Assembly: GCA_001414485.1 (NCBI GenBank)
Contig: LLEY01000027.1
Span: 310,001-374,000, forward strand
DNA length: 64,000 bases
Reading direction: 5' to 3'
Source: Calycina herbarum
Lineage: Eukaryota; Ascomycota; Leotiomycetes; Helotiales; Pezizellaceae
Position 1 is the first letter of the stretch, and every line of letters begins with the position of its first letter. The position numbers and the translations under genes are program-made. Of the stretch, positions 35,876-47,520 are shown one piece after another. The notes under the pieces were generated by a model. The model made no database searches and was not told the origin of the DNA. It was given only the letters and a program-made list of their open reading frames with translations.

Positions 35876-36664
35876 ATGGCGGGCAAAATGGTGTTATACA
35901 AGTTGGTGGTACTGGGAGATGGAGGTGTTGGAAAGACAGCTTTGACTATTCAATTAACATTACAACATTTCGTTGAAACGGTAAGCAAATCCTCTCCGCC
36001 TGCGCAATAATCATATTCCAATTTACCTGTGGAAATCGAGAAACGATACTAATTGTCCCCCCCTCAGTATGACCCTACAATCGAAGACTCGTATCGAAAA
36101 CAGGTTGTGATCGATGGCCAGTCCTGCATGTTGGAAGTGCTTGACACGGCAGGCCAAGAAGAATACACAGCCTTACGAGATCAATGGATCCGTGATGGAG
36201 AAGGGTTTGTGTTGGTTTACAGTATATCCTCGAGATCGTCTTTCACGCGGATTACAAGATTCCACAACCAGATACAACGTGTCAAGGAATCGTCATCTTC
36301 TTCGCCCTCATATCCTGGATCACCATTATCTGCGACGGGGCCTCAGGCGCCGGTCCCGATTATGTTGGTGGGTAACAAAAGCGATAGAGTGACAGAACGA
36401 GAGGTTTCCACACAAGAAGGGCATGCTCTAGCAAGGGAATTGGGGTGTGAATTTGTAGAAGCATCGGCAAAGAACTACATCAACGTCGAAAAGGCCTTCT
36501 ACGATGTTGTAAGACAACTACGACGACAGCGAATGGCACACAGCAGCTCGAAAGCTCCCACGACCAACAAAACAAGTCGATCACAGACGGGTGATCTAGC
36601 TACAGACGGAGCTCGTGGTGGACGGATATATCGACCTAAAAAAACAAAATGCACCATATTATGA
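35876..36664 (+). CDS. ras2: Ras2-type small GTPase
   Basis: Membrane-bound GTP switch controlling polarised growth, upstream of MAP-kinase and cAMP signalling in filamentous fungi. Two exons, 35876-35980 and 36068-36664, 233 aa, 87-bp GT-AG intron after codon 35. The start MAGKMVLYK precedes the P-loop GDGGVGKT. Switch I is [11 protein letters not shown], at the start of exon 2. Switch II is [13 protein letters not shown], the guanine-specificity motif is NKSD, and ASAK is present. The protein ends in CTIL, a CAAX prenylation box, after a basic hypervariable tail. A Ser/Pro-rich insert ([12 protein letters not shown]) before the NKSD strand distinguishes it from Ras1 and matches the Neurospora ras-2 group. 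The catalytic Gln in AGQE and the P-loop Gly are intact, so it should be a normal regulated GTPase. Confidence 0.95.
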
Positions 36665-37475
36665 GAGAACAATTTTCGAACCGCAGAAAATCAATTCAGC
36701 TTCTTGTTATTCCACTTTGCATAACGTTGATAGCATTCTCAACCACTTTTGTCAGTATTCTACGGGCCACATTTTCATAGCCTCCCAACATCGCCTCATT
36801 TCTTCCTCGGCGTCGCCCGGTTTTCAACGTGATTTGGCGAACGGAGTATCAAAAAAAGAGGCATATGGCGTATTCATGACACGACTGGGAACAACTACCA
36901 GAGGAAAGATTTCATCCGACCCCCATACAGACGGCATTTGGTGTCTGGCGCATTTTTGGGCTGGGTGGTTTATATCTCCTGCGAACTTTCACGGCATTTT
37001 CAATTTTTCCAAATCTTCTATACAAAGTCGATATCCGGGTAGCGAATTGGAAGGTTTATTTTGGAATTTAGGGAGAGCAAAGCACGCAAGCACAGGGTCA
37101 TCACCATCAATCAAATGGTCTATATTGGGGATAAAACTACGATGAATGGAATGGGTTAAATCAGGGTCCGTTGGGGTTTTTGGAACAGGGCAAAGGCCAG
37201 CAAAGTAAGCAAGAGAGTTTAAAAAGAGCTTATACCAATATAGCATTCGCAGGCAGCGAGATGGAAAAACTTGTTGAGCAATTATCCGTCCGTGACCAAG
37301 TTTCTTTTCCATGGTTTATAATTTTTCCATCATCTTGCCTGTTTATTGTTCTGGGATTTCGTGATATGTGAGATGTGATGACGTGTAGCTTATTCTTTTT
37401 CTGGCGTTTCGACTTTTTTCACATGTGTCAGTTGTTTTGTTTTCCCGCCTTGCTTTTTTTCCCTCCTGCTTTTCC

Positions 37476-37507
37476 ATCTTTCGATCTTTCGATCTTTCGA
37501 TCTTTTG
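37476..37507. repeat. CTTTCGAT octanucleotide repeat
   Basis: Four near-perfect copies of the 8-bp unit ATCTTTCG, in the 3' region beyond Ras2. Confidence 0.75.
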
Positions 37508-38977
37508 ATCGACGATTCGACATACATGAAGACGGGACTGTGCCACATGGGCAGTGGGCCCCATTTCCCAAGGTTTTTCAAAAAAACGTGTCGAGGGAAG
37601 GGAAAGAGAAAAAAATCGAGCGTCCAAAGGCATGAAGTGGATCCACTTTTGGAGCGGTTTTATGCAATGTATGTTCATCACTGCACATCAAGCCTTGCCG
37701 TACGGAGGTACCCAGTCTAGAAATCCTTCCATTGAAAAAGTCTTCTTTGCACCTTCCTAATGGGAGCAAGTCTTATACGATGCAAGCCGTTGAGGGATGT
37801 GAGATGTGATTGGAGTTTGGGAAACAAACATTCAATAGTTAATGAATCAACCTTGATGGAGTGCTAGTGCTATTATGTGTGAATAGAAGGCGTCTCTCGT
37901 TCTCATTCTCATTCTCGTTCTCGTTCTTCTATCCTGCCTCTTCTTCTATTTCGATCTCCTTTGCTCAAGTACCCCAAGTACCCGATATACGGGATTTCCA
38001 CGAAAGGACCCCCATACAAGTACCCACCCCCAAACTCGTTGCTAAAATACCCGAATGATGATATTCCCAACGAAACACTCTTTTCCTTATCGAGATGGTA
38101 AGTGAGAACCCCTAGATTCCCAATCCGTCATCAAGCCCGTTCATTGGGAGGTATACATCCACGAGGAGAGACCCCACGAGTACCTCCCCACTGATGGAAC
38201 GTGTCAATGGAACTTAAAGCGGATGGGGAATGGGGTGGTGATTGGGCGGGAGATCGACTGTGATGCTCTGCGGAGGTACGAAAGGAGGCTATATCCGCTA
38301 GCGTTCTTCAGTATCAGTAGTTTCGTTCGCGGATCGGTGGATGGTTCTTTCACGGTATCTACTTGGCGGGTACGGCGTGGTGTGTTTTGTGTTCTAGAAG
38401 GAAGGGAATCTCGTGGCTTTTCGCACGTTTTGGTATGAGGGGATGTTAGTGTGGATTTGGAAATCGGTTCTCTTTTTTCCTTCTTCGGTTTCAGGGTCAC
38501 TTTTTGGCTGAAAGAGAGATTGATTTGCAATTGTGAGGGCGAGAATTTTGGAGAATTTTACAAAGCTTGTATATACAGTGGGTTTGGAGAAAAGGACTAG
38601 ATGGAAAAAGCAAATATTTACAGTCAGTGAAGGATGGTGAAATTCAAGTGGATTTATTACCTATGGAAGGCACGTAAGATTTACGTTTTCTTTCTACAGT
38701 TTTCTTGACACACTTGAAAAAGTAAATAAAGTACACCATCTAGTGTTTAGGTTGTTGTATGGAGGTCTCGCTCTATCGAGAAGGTGGGGGGGATCGTCAT
38801 CGTCAAATTCCAGAGATGGTACGGTCAAGAACCAAGAATAGGATTCAGGGTCTGAAACCTGTCGGCTATTCGTACTCCCTTGGGCTTTGCGGAAAGGAAT
38901 GTTCATCTAGAGCGGTAAACGTGGGAAAGTGAAACATTAACCTAGGTATGCTTATAGAGGAAGGAGGGGGGAGAGGG

Positions 38978-39111
38978 CACGTGTAAGTGGGGGAGGGAGC
39001 ACGTGTCGAAGTGATTCTTGGGGATTGAACGGGCATTTTTGAGGAGGATTTTCCAACGTGTTTTTTTTTGTTTCCTTTTGCTTGGGATCTTTGGGGGTTC
39101 TTGGGCACGTG
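38978..39111. promoter_or_regulatory. Cluster of three CACGTG (E-box) motifs
   Basis: Palindromic CACGTG sites occur at 38978-38983, 39000-39005 and 39106-39111. Such sites bind bHLH regulators in fungi. No gene start can be tied to them, so a regulatory role is inference. Confidence 0.35.
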
Positions 39112-39957
39112 TGGGGATATGGCGTTGCGGTTTAAAACTGGGGAAGGGAGGGAAGAGAAAGGCATGAATGGATCGGAGAGACCGAGAGAAAACCCTCGAG
39201 GGGGGAATGTTACCTGCCTAGAGGAGTAAGTACTCTGTCTCTTGGTGTTGTTAGTTTCTCTTCGCATGATGGAAGTGATGTTTCATTTGTAATCGGGCAG
39301 CTTTTCCTCTCTTCCATGGGGGGTTTTTTTTCGTTATCAGATTATGAGGTTCGTGGGGGTTTCGGTCCTTTCTTTGGAAACTATTGAGGGGGTTGTTTGG
39401 TTTACCCCCCACCTAAATTCTCCATTTGTACATTACTTCGTCCAACTTTAGATTGATCTTCAAGTAGATGTCTCCGAGCTTCAAATTGGAAGACTCCGGG
39501 CTTTATTAAAGTCCTGGTCTTCTCGGGCGTTTCGAATTGAGTCCAAGGCCTGCTATCCTCATGCAATTAGAAGCATTGGAAACCGTTGAAAGACGCCATC
39601 CAACCCCCAGTATCCAACCACTCGGTAGCGACTTGAACCTCCTTCTTTGCTATCGATAAAGATTAGCAATTACATATCGATAACATCTTCTGTGTCAAAA
39701 CATGGCAATTCTTCAATCGATATCTCTCTATCAAATTCCCAATACGCCTCCAATCTCATAACGTCTCACCCCGCATTCTTCAACATGGATGCTTCCAATT
39801 CCGAGGTCATGTCCCCTGTCATTATCTTCAAAAGCTCATGATTTGAGGAAATAGGAAACATCAATTCCGGATTCTGTGTTACAACAACTCAGAAAAGGGG
39901 AAAACATTCGTACAACCGGACAGGCTTCCACGCGCACAGACTTGTCGTCTGCCGCTG

Positions 39958-39979
39958 GATGATGATGATGATGATGATG
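39958..39979. repeat. GAT trinucleotide repeat
   Basis: Seven perfect GAT units. Confidence 0.8.
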
Positions 39980-42117
39980 TGAGAGGGAGGAGCCTGACGG
40001 AGGGTGTGATCGCTGTGACGATGGGGAAGACGGGGCGGCGGGCTGGTGGCACAAAAAGGATAAGTAACTCGGTACTCGCATTGTCTTGTGGCATTCTCCC
40101 TTTTTGAAGTTCAATGGTCGGTCGTACGCAAAGTTGGTTGGCCTGGAAGAAATTCGAATATTGAGTTCGGCGGCTTGAAGGCGTGTACAACGTATTCATA
40201 CCTAACTGATAATTTCCAACAGAATACCAACCACAACTCTCCGAATTATGATTACGCCGAATCCCTTCCGAAAATGTGAAAGGGAAAGGAGCTCGTTCTT
40301 TCTTTCCTCTTCCCCGTTCCCCGCGGTGCGAGCCGTATGCTTGATGGCATGCTGCTGTCATCCAAGATTCATCACGTTCGGAGTACTGTGACAAGGAGGG
40401 AAACCCTCCTGCTTACATATAATATCCAACGATAACTATATCCTCTCCCAGTGGTCATTCGTGTAACCTTTACGGAGTACAATGTTGGAACTCCGAATCC
40501 CGAAAGGTTCTTCCACATCAAAACGGCACGTCAAACAATTCTCTATGCGAGTATATCCTAATGCAGAATTAAAAGGTCTCAACCATGCTGAGTCTCCCAT
40601 GGTGGCACAGATACAATTCTCCTAGAGGTTGAAAGTGCGAAAGGAATCAACTCGAGTCCAACCGGACGTAACCTAACATGTATAACAAAAGGCCACCAAC
40701 AATAGTTACCAAAGTTTGCAAGAAGAAGGTACAGACAAACTCGGTATCGGAGTGCTCCGCTGCAGAAGTAAGGGAAGGGATCTTGGAAAGCGGGAAAGCA
40801 GACATGTGGTTGGGAGGGCTAAAAGGGAAGCGTGCAGTTGGGAAAGCTGCATGGGATGAGGCTGTATGTGCTGCATGTACTTGTGTCCATTCTTGTCCTG
40901 CACCAAGTACAGAGGCATTACCAAACATTGAGTCTTTTTGGTCCGCCGCTTGCTTGTCGAGTCATGTTTCAAGGCCGAGAGTTTGAGAGAGGTATATCAA
41001 AATCAATCAGTAATACACGATATCATGGGAGTATCGGATATAAAAACGTGAAAGGACGTGAGCGACGCTGAATACTCCCACTTAGGAGAATGTCAAAAAG
41101 TCCTGCAGCGCGGCAATACCTGGTCCCCGGTAGGATTCCCGAGAGTAACCATCTACAAAGTCCGTACGGAATACTTCCCCTCAATTCGGCCCAGTTTTCG
41201 GAATTCCAAAGAGGGGAATTTTCCATTCAACCATACCCATAAACATCTTATTATTTCTCTGACCCAGTATAGGTAAGATCTATTTACGTGAAAAGAAAAG
41301 GAAAAATCTGCACCAACGGCACCTGCATTACATAAAGTGTCTAGGTCCCACAGTAGCATGTTTCGATATTTGACTATTCTTATCAATTTCTAGTTCTTTT
41401 TTGGGATTGGAAAAGCGGCGGTCTTGTGCTGGGGGTTGCTGCAGGGTGAGATGTGAGGGAGGGGCAGGGGGTCTTTTGGCGAAAGAATTCGCGCAGAGAA
41501 TGATGATCACGTGTGTGATGGGCTGATGTAGCTGTTTTGTGAGCTGATGGGAGGTGATTGGGGTGGGGTTTGTTTACTTTTTGTTGCCGATATATTAGCG
41601 AGTGGAAGGGATTTGCTTGTTGCGGGTATGAAAAACTGGGTTGGAATTGGAAAGCAAAAAGAAGGGTATAACAAATCAAAAATGAAGCACGTGCTCTATA
41701 TATTGTAGCTTAGAAGCAGAATAACGAGGAAACAACATTTAGACTAATGATTTGACGTACTAGATTCCTTCCTTCGCCTCATCCGAAACCATCACACCAC
41801 CAACAGAGTATAGAAAACTATATATCTTGATAACGAGCCAGGTCGGTACCCCCATCCGTTCCACGGGGGACATGCTTCCGAGAACAGGAAAAAGGCAGGT
41901 TGCAGTACAAGATGATGCAACTTCGAAATAAATGATACTATGTGGTACAGTACCGGGTAGCTGGATCAGAGAAGGCAAGACGGAAAGAGAAATGCGCTGA
42001 AACAGACTTGGAATACAAAGGAAAGAAGAAGAGTTTTTGATAAGACGAAAGGACTAAAACTCTGTTCAATCAGATGTGTATTACAGGAATTCTTTTGGCG
42101 GAATTTGGAATTTGGAA

Positions 42118-42492
42118 CTAAATGAATTCTTCTGCAACGAGGAGGTTAAATAAGGCAGCCCAAAATATTACTACAGCCATTTCAGTAACAAGAGGGAGTA
42201 TCAAATTCTCAGGTTCTTGAGTAGAAATTCCGATATCAAAACATCGAAAAAGCAAGATGAAGCAACGAGCAATCTTGAAGTAAGCGTTCCATTGAAGACC
42301 AATTGGGTAATACCAGGTGAAGAAAATGAGGACACCCATGAGTGTATTCCATGGAATCTCAACAAAAAGGTTGAAAAGGATAAACACCTGCCAGGAATAG
42401 GTCTTGGAGGGACGTTCTCAGACCTCATAAAAGAGAACGTTGAACTACGAAAAGTGGCATGATATGTTGGACTAAGTTACCTAAAACTGGTC
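42118..42492 (-). pseudogene. Relic of a PDR-type ABC multidrug transporter
   Basis: The minus strand encodes short blocks matching the second transmembrane domain of full-size fungal pleiotropic-drug-resistance transporters. In order they are NLVQHIMPLFVVQRSL, a +1 frameshift, YEV, a stop where the family has Arg (CGA-to-TGA), ERPSKTYSWQVFILFN, then LFVEIPWNTLMGVLIFF and TWYYPIGLQWNA. After that the similarity fades. No Walker motifs or other transporter parts are found in the flanks, so only about 100 codons of a roughly 1450-residue protein survive. Identification is by recognised conserved family motifs. Confidence 0.72.
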
Positions 42493-43250
42493 AAGTCGAA
42501 TCTCAACCCGCTTCGTCTAAGAATCAATCGTGTAAACTGGTTGGCACAATAGAATACAGAGGAATACCTAGATAATAGACTTCTGAATTCCAGAACACTT
42601 GACAAGTAGCCCTTTCTATTTTCCAGAGAGAAGAGTTACTCACTTCTCTCTATAAACTCCAAAGAGACAAAATTCATACTAGACACCAAATGAGCAAATC
42701 ATCGATGTATGAATTCGATCAGCGGAATTGTGCAAAAGGATCTGGGATTCTCAAATATATTTCGCGAAGTAGAAGGAAGAGCTGTGACTTTTAAATTTCG
42801 ACGATTCAACAAACCCATTTCTCTCAGCGAGTTATAATAAGATCACTAAATCGCCATTCTCAAGTAAGACACTTCTTCACTACTCATTGTATAACCCCTT
42901 CGTTATTACCTTGGTAGAACTCGAGCACTTGCAAGTATTGTTCTAGAGAGTTTGGAAGAATTAGGAAGCTGAATTTCGAAAGCTTCTGAAACTTCAAACG
43001 ACACCTTTCATTATCTTGACTGTTTGGTACATTCAAGAATAACGTAGGTGTTCGCGTAACGATGCCCATTTTTCTTACAAGTTAGGCGATGAAACCACCA
43101 CTTGCACACTTGCTCGAATTAAAGACGGAGCAGTGAACGGAATAAACTTTGTGAGTCAAGCACCTTTGCAAAGCGGGGACGGCATTAGGAAAATCATAGA
43201 AGAAAAAGCTCGTGTCTGGATATTTTCGCATTGTCTTCCTAATTTCTCTG
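42493..43250. other. Intergenic between transporter relic and decayed repeat
   Basis: No gene is seen. A short AGAGAGAAG/CTTCTCTCT hairpin lies near 42625-42652. The segment near 42945-42995 weakly resembles 12635-12685, possibly a dispersed old repeat. Confidence 0.4.
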
Positions 43251-43709
43251 CAGTGATATTCCAGTCCATGTTTGAGATGTAGTCTATGTGTAAAATTGTA
43301 ACTTTTTTAAATTATAAAAATCCTAACTAATGGGATTTAGAAGCGTATAGAATTATAATATAACTATACTTTAAGCTAGAATTCTATTTTAATAGAAAGT
43401 TATATTAAGTAGTAAGTTATCTAGTCCTCTTATAACTTTTAATTCTATAGAGCAGTTGTTATATAGTAAGGAGAAGGATTATAGAATTACGTATACGAAG
43501 TAAAATCTATACTGCGACGTAGAATACTAGTTCTTATTACTATATAATAACTACTTTATAGAATTAAAAGCTTTAAGAGATATAGATTCTTTATTATATA
43601 GTTTAACTTTCTATCTACTTAGAATATTAACTAGAAGTGTATTTATATATGTTTAAAATACGATTTCTATGTATAGACCATATATTAAACATGGACTGGA
43701 ATATTACTG
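43251..43709. mobile_element. 459-bp AT-rich palindromic (foldback) repeat, RIP-decayed
   Basis: The ends are inverted copies starting CAGTGATATTCCAGTCCATG on the left and CAGTAATATTCCAGTCCATG on the right (reverse complement). Inner arms pair again, roughly 43390-43470 with 43545-43620, including CTTTTAATTCTATA and its complement. Differences between arms are mainly C/T and G/A, and the composition is far more AT-rich than the flanks, as expected from RIP. No coding capacity remains. CAGTG-type ends recall hAT elements, but the flanking 8-mers agree at only five of eight positions, so the superfamily is uncertain. Confidence 0.7.
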
Positions 43710-43903
43710 TAACTCAGCAAATATATTACATTAAACACAAAGCCCCATACATCATTTCCATGCCATAAATTCAAATAAGCCACATAATGCAAGTCTCCAA
43801 ACGCCTTGTAATGGTTTCAAATGCATGCCATTTAACAAGAAAGTGGGCTCAATAAATTCCCATGCCGTATATTTGGAGACAAAAATTGTAATGCCAGCTG
43901 GTG

Positions 43904-45626
43904 TCACTGAGTAGAAACAGGGTGCTTGTCCAAACTCTCATACCACTGGATAACACTCCCAATCAAAAAGCACCAAGAGCCCCAGAATGTGGCTAGAGAG
44001 CCTTGGTAAACACAGCCGCTATTCGCACTCGCGAAGCCGAGTGCTCCACAAAGTGTGAATCCAATTCCTCCAATTAAGTTCCAAGCTCCGATGTGCCAGC
44101 TTGTGTGGATTTAGTTGTGATTTATGAGCAGAGGAGAGGGAAGAAGTGAGAAGAGACTTACCCAAGAACTTCAAAGGCAGGTTTATACCATTTCTTTTGT
44201 GTTTCTAACATGAATAATGTGCCAGAAATGATGAATCCTGTTCCTCCGAGGACTTGTGGAAGCCACTACATAGACTGATATTAGCTTGGGAAAATTGAAG
44301 AATAAAGGCCTTTCAAAGGCCGAGAAGCAAAGAGCGAAGGTAAGGCACAAATACCACAAACACAATTGCGATTTGAGTATGCAGGATTTGGCAAATAGAA
44401 GAACTTACATATGCTCCATTCTGAGCAGCTGTCGACGTCAATCGATCGTATATCGGTGGCAGAGCAGTAAAGCCAGAAATCCAGAATATAGTGGCACCTA
44501 CAGCAAGATGTCAACTATTGAAGCGTGCAGATATAGAGAGGAGAACAAACCTATCATCTGAGAAAGGCAGGCAAGAAATCCAACCTCCTTGAAGTAATGA
44601 GTTCGTAGTTCATGCCAGCTAGGAAACCACGTCCATGTTCGTGAAGAAGACGACTTTGAGACTGGAGTTGAGTTTCCAAGTAACTTGGCTGCAGAACATC
44701 AGCATAACTCCAATTTAATAATTTCCCTCACTGCTTCAGTACGAGGAACGGTCTCTGTGGATGGGTTCCCACTCTTCGTAGAACCCTAGAAACGTTCGTC
44801 CTACAATGCCCACAACCTCAAAGTGATGGAGCGAAACACAGAAAAAAGTCCACAAACCTTCAATAGCCTTCCCCTTCCCAACCAAATTCTTCTTGTTCCC
44901 ATGATGGTGTGTACACTCCCCCACCTTGACCCGCTTTAAGCCACTCTCCTCTAATACTCCCTCAACAGCCCAACCAAAGCAGCCCTCTCTATCTTCATTG
45001 ACAGCCTCCAACATCAAAAACACACTCCCAATCTCAAATATAGTCGCGCCAACAAAAGCACTTATCCCCCCCGCATTCGAGATCTCCCCCTCAAACTCCG
45101 AAGAAGGGAGTTGGAGAGGCAGCCATACGAAGAAGGCATTGATGCACCACACCACAGATCCTAGTGTAAATATGATAGCTACGAGATAGGAGACGTCCCA
45201 ATATGGAAAGGAGGTAAGCATTCGAGATATGCCGCGTAGGGTTTGCGAGATGCTGGTTGTGAGGGGCGGGGTGAGATATTTCGCAGTTTCGGGGTCAGAG
45301 GGATTGACTGCTAAGGCGTGGCGACCTGGAGAAGGGATATGTTAGTCTGGAAGATCTTATATTTTATAAGATGTTGACATGTAATCACCCTTCCTGTTGT
45401 CTCTTGTCCTGAATTCTCTATGTACATCCTTTGCGCGAATTTGGTCTTCCCCTACGTCGTGGTTTTTTTGCACAACGCCGTCTTCGCCACTTGAGGGCTT
45501 CTGATCTGGAAGGCGGAGACTCAATGGAACTCTCCTTATCGTAGGATTCAGAAATGCAAAGGGCCCGTAGGATAGTTCCTCATCGTGGTGTTGATGTTGT
45601 TGGGAATGCGGGGAATTGGCGTTCAT
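43904..45626 (-). CDS. Polytopic integral membrane protein, fungal-specific, unknown function
   Basis: Six exons: 45626-45389, 45325-44858, 44688-44551, 44497-44409, 44265-44162, 44099-43904, 410 aa, all GT-AG with closing phases. Residues 1-110 are hydrophilic. The rest has hydrophobic segments in two similar halves: SYLVAIIFTLGSVVWCINAFFVWLP then FVGATIFEIGSVFLMLEAV, and FLACLSQMIGATIFWISGF then FIISGTLFMLETQ. GATIF and LMLE/FMLE recur in both halves, suggesting an internal duplication. A His/Cys-rich patch (CTHHHGNKKN) lies in the central loop. The splice from 44858 to 44688 is the least certain: a potential cassette within that 169-bp intron would introduce a stop. It resembles conserved ascomycete hypothetical membrane proteins; no function is proposed. 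Confidence 0.82.
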
Positions 45627-46205
45627 GATGTATCTTTTTTGGAGCAGGAACTCGCCAACACTCGATAGATGGCGTTCTTAGTGTTATAAGAGCTCAGCAA
45701 CTCTTTCTTGAAGGCAATTGAAAGTATTCATCAGTGAAAGAAACATGTTGTTGCGGAGAAAAAAGAGCTCTGTTTAGAATGACGCAGCGCAAAAAAAAAA
45801 AACATTCCGGGGTAAATAATGGAGTTTAGGTTCCTTGGCAGCATGTGGGTGGATCATCCCGAAATGCTTGATTCTAGAATTCACTCCATTCCAAACTTAA
45901 ATTCTACTGTGAATGAAGAGTTCTTCATTGCTTGTAGTATTCATTCTCCCAAACTCTCCGCCGACGCACTGTACTCTGATCCCCCCTTTTGGATTATCAA
46001 AACAAGTGACCCCAGCACCGACGAAGGAAAGCAGCACTCCCGTTATCTCTAAAACCGGTATGCTTCAAATCGGAGAATCTCCGAGACAATTCTCAATTGA
46101 TACTGTAGGAACTGACTTATCCTGGGTGAATACAAGCCATAAAACTTTGATACCTGCGAAAATAGTGATCCCTATCGAACGAACTCTTCCAGAGCTCCCC
46201 GAATC
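45627..46205. promoter_or_regulatory. Divergent intergenic promoter region
   Basis: These 579 bp separate the start codons of the membrane protein (minus) and the haloacid-dehalogenase-like gene (plus), so both promoters must lie here. A poly-A run occurs at 45790-45802. No specific operator is recognised. Confidence 0.55.
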
Positions 46206-47209
46206 ATGACTTCCCCGCACTTCAACGAGTTCAAAGAGCCACCCAAGGCATTGCTCTTCGATGTCTTTGGAACGACAGGCAAGTACTTTCTTTCGTCACC
46301 CTTGATAGCCCGGCTGTTTCCCGCGTTTTGTATATAGGAAAATCATTGAGTGCAACATAAATCCCAAATTAATAAGTGTCCCTCCCTCACATCATTTCCC
46401 TTTTCCCTCGGCCCGAAAAGCAAACAACACTGAAGCTGACAACACGTTTAGTAAATTGGAGAAAGACAGTAGTATCAACACTCATCCAAAACGCTCGTAT
46501 CCAAAAAGTAGCAGCCGACGTCCCTTCAACAGGCAAGACGGACTTATGCCAAACGGTTCGCGATCGTCTCGACAAAATGAGTGACGAAGACTGGGGAACT
46601 TTCGCCCAAGAATGGCGGAACAGCTACAAGAAATTCGTGCATGGTTTTGTAGCAGGAGAAAGCGAATGGAGAGATATAGATGAGCATCATCATCTTTCTC
46701 TCATCGAGCTTCTCAAGAAGTGGGGTTTGGAAGGAGTCTACACGGATCCAGAAGTCAAGACTTTGTCTCAGGTGTGGCATTATCTTGATCCGTGGTCTGA
46801 CACTTCAGCCGGTCTTCAGAGATTGGGAACGAAACTCATGACCTCGACTTTATCAAATGGAAATCAGTCTTTGCTACGAGACCTGAACAAGCATGGAAAT
46901 CTTGGATTCAAGAAACTGCAATCTTCAGAAGATTTTAAAGCCTATAAGCCAGACTCAAAGGTATACTTGGGAGGAGTAAAGGCTTTGGGATTGGAACCGA
47001 CAGAAGTAGCCATGGTAGCCGGCCATCTCTCGGATCTGAAAGCGGCTCGAGATTGCGGATTGAAAACAATCTATGTTGAGAGGAAAGACGAGGAAGACTG
47101 GGAGAGGGAGGGAGAGGAGTACAGAGATGCAAAGACCTGGGTAGACATGTGGGTGTCAGAGGGAGAGGAGGGATTCGTGGAAGTTGCTAAGAGGTTCGGT
47201 ATTCATTAA
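46206..47209 (+). CDS. HAD-superfamily haloacid dehalogenase-like hydrolase
   Basis: Likely cytosolic hydrolase related to L-2-haloacid dehalogenases; the true substrate in fungi is unknown. Two exons, 46206-46278 and 46452-47209, 276 aa. The 173-bp intron has a GC donor (G|GCAAGT) and a TTTAG acceptor. Joining at this point restores motif I, FDVFGTTVNWR, whose first Asp is the nucleophile; without it the downstream frame lacks motif I. Motif II is STLSNGN, the motif III lysine lies in FKAYKPDSKVY, and motif IV is GHLSDLKAARDCGLKTIYV. Gly/Asn-rich cap-domain residues occupy about 30-130. All core residues are intact. It is divergent from the membrane-protein gene. Confidence 0.9.
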
Positions 47210-47520
47210 TTATTCTCGAGGTCTCGATACCACATACGAATCGGTCCTATGAGTTCATCCCAAACTTGGGTTGGCTGAGATATATGGTTTCAACAATCAA
47301 CATGTGTGACTCGAGAGGAGTGTATCTTTCATATGCAACTGCATGTAATGTGACGTGGCTACATATGTGTTTCCCGGCTGAGGTCCAGCAAGAGCTTTCC
47401 TTTTTGCAGATTGCGACTGCGTACATGTAATATCCGTGTAGATGTTCAGGGGCAAGCGTGGGGAGCATGGAGAGCGGGGTGAACGTGGGATTTGCCAAGA
47501 ACATGTTTCTTCGAATGATA

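Larger units (their letters stand above)
36665..42117. other. Gene-poor stretch, 5.5 kb
   Basis: No frame here has a recognisable domain, consistent codon use or a convincing exon structure. Low-complexity items include a CTTTCGAT array at about 37476-37507, a TCATTC/TCGTTC array near 37898-37928 and a GAT array at 39958-39979. Three CACGTG motifs cluster at 38978-39111. Long untranslated regions, noncoding transcripts or a fast-evolving gene could be hidden here. Confidence 0.45.

Noticed and set aside
37476..37507. CRISPR-like array
   Set aside because: An 8-bp tandem repeat without spacers in a eukaryotic genome; a simple microsatellite.
38866..39267. 133-codon minus-strand frame
   Set aside because: Pro/Ser/Arg low complexity over G-rich DNA; no family resemblance.
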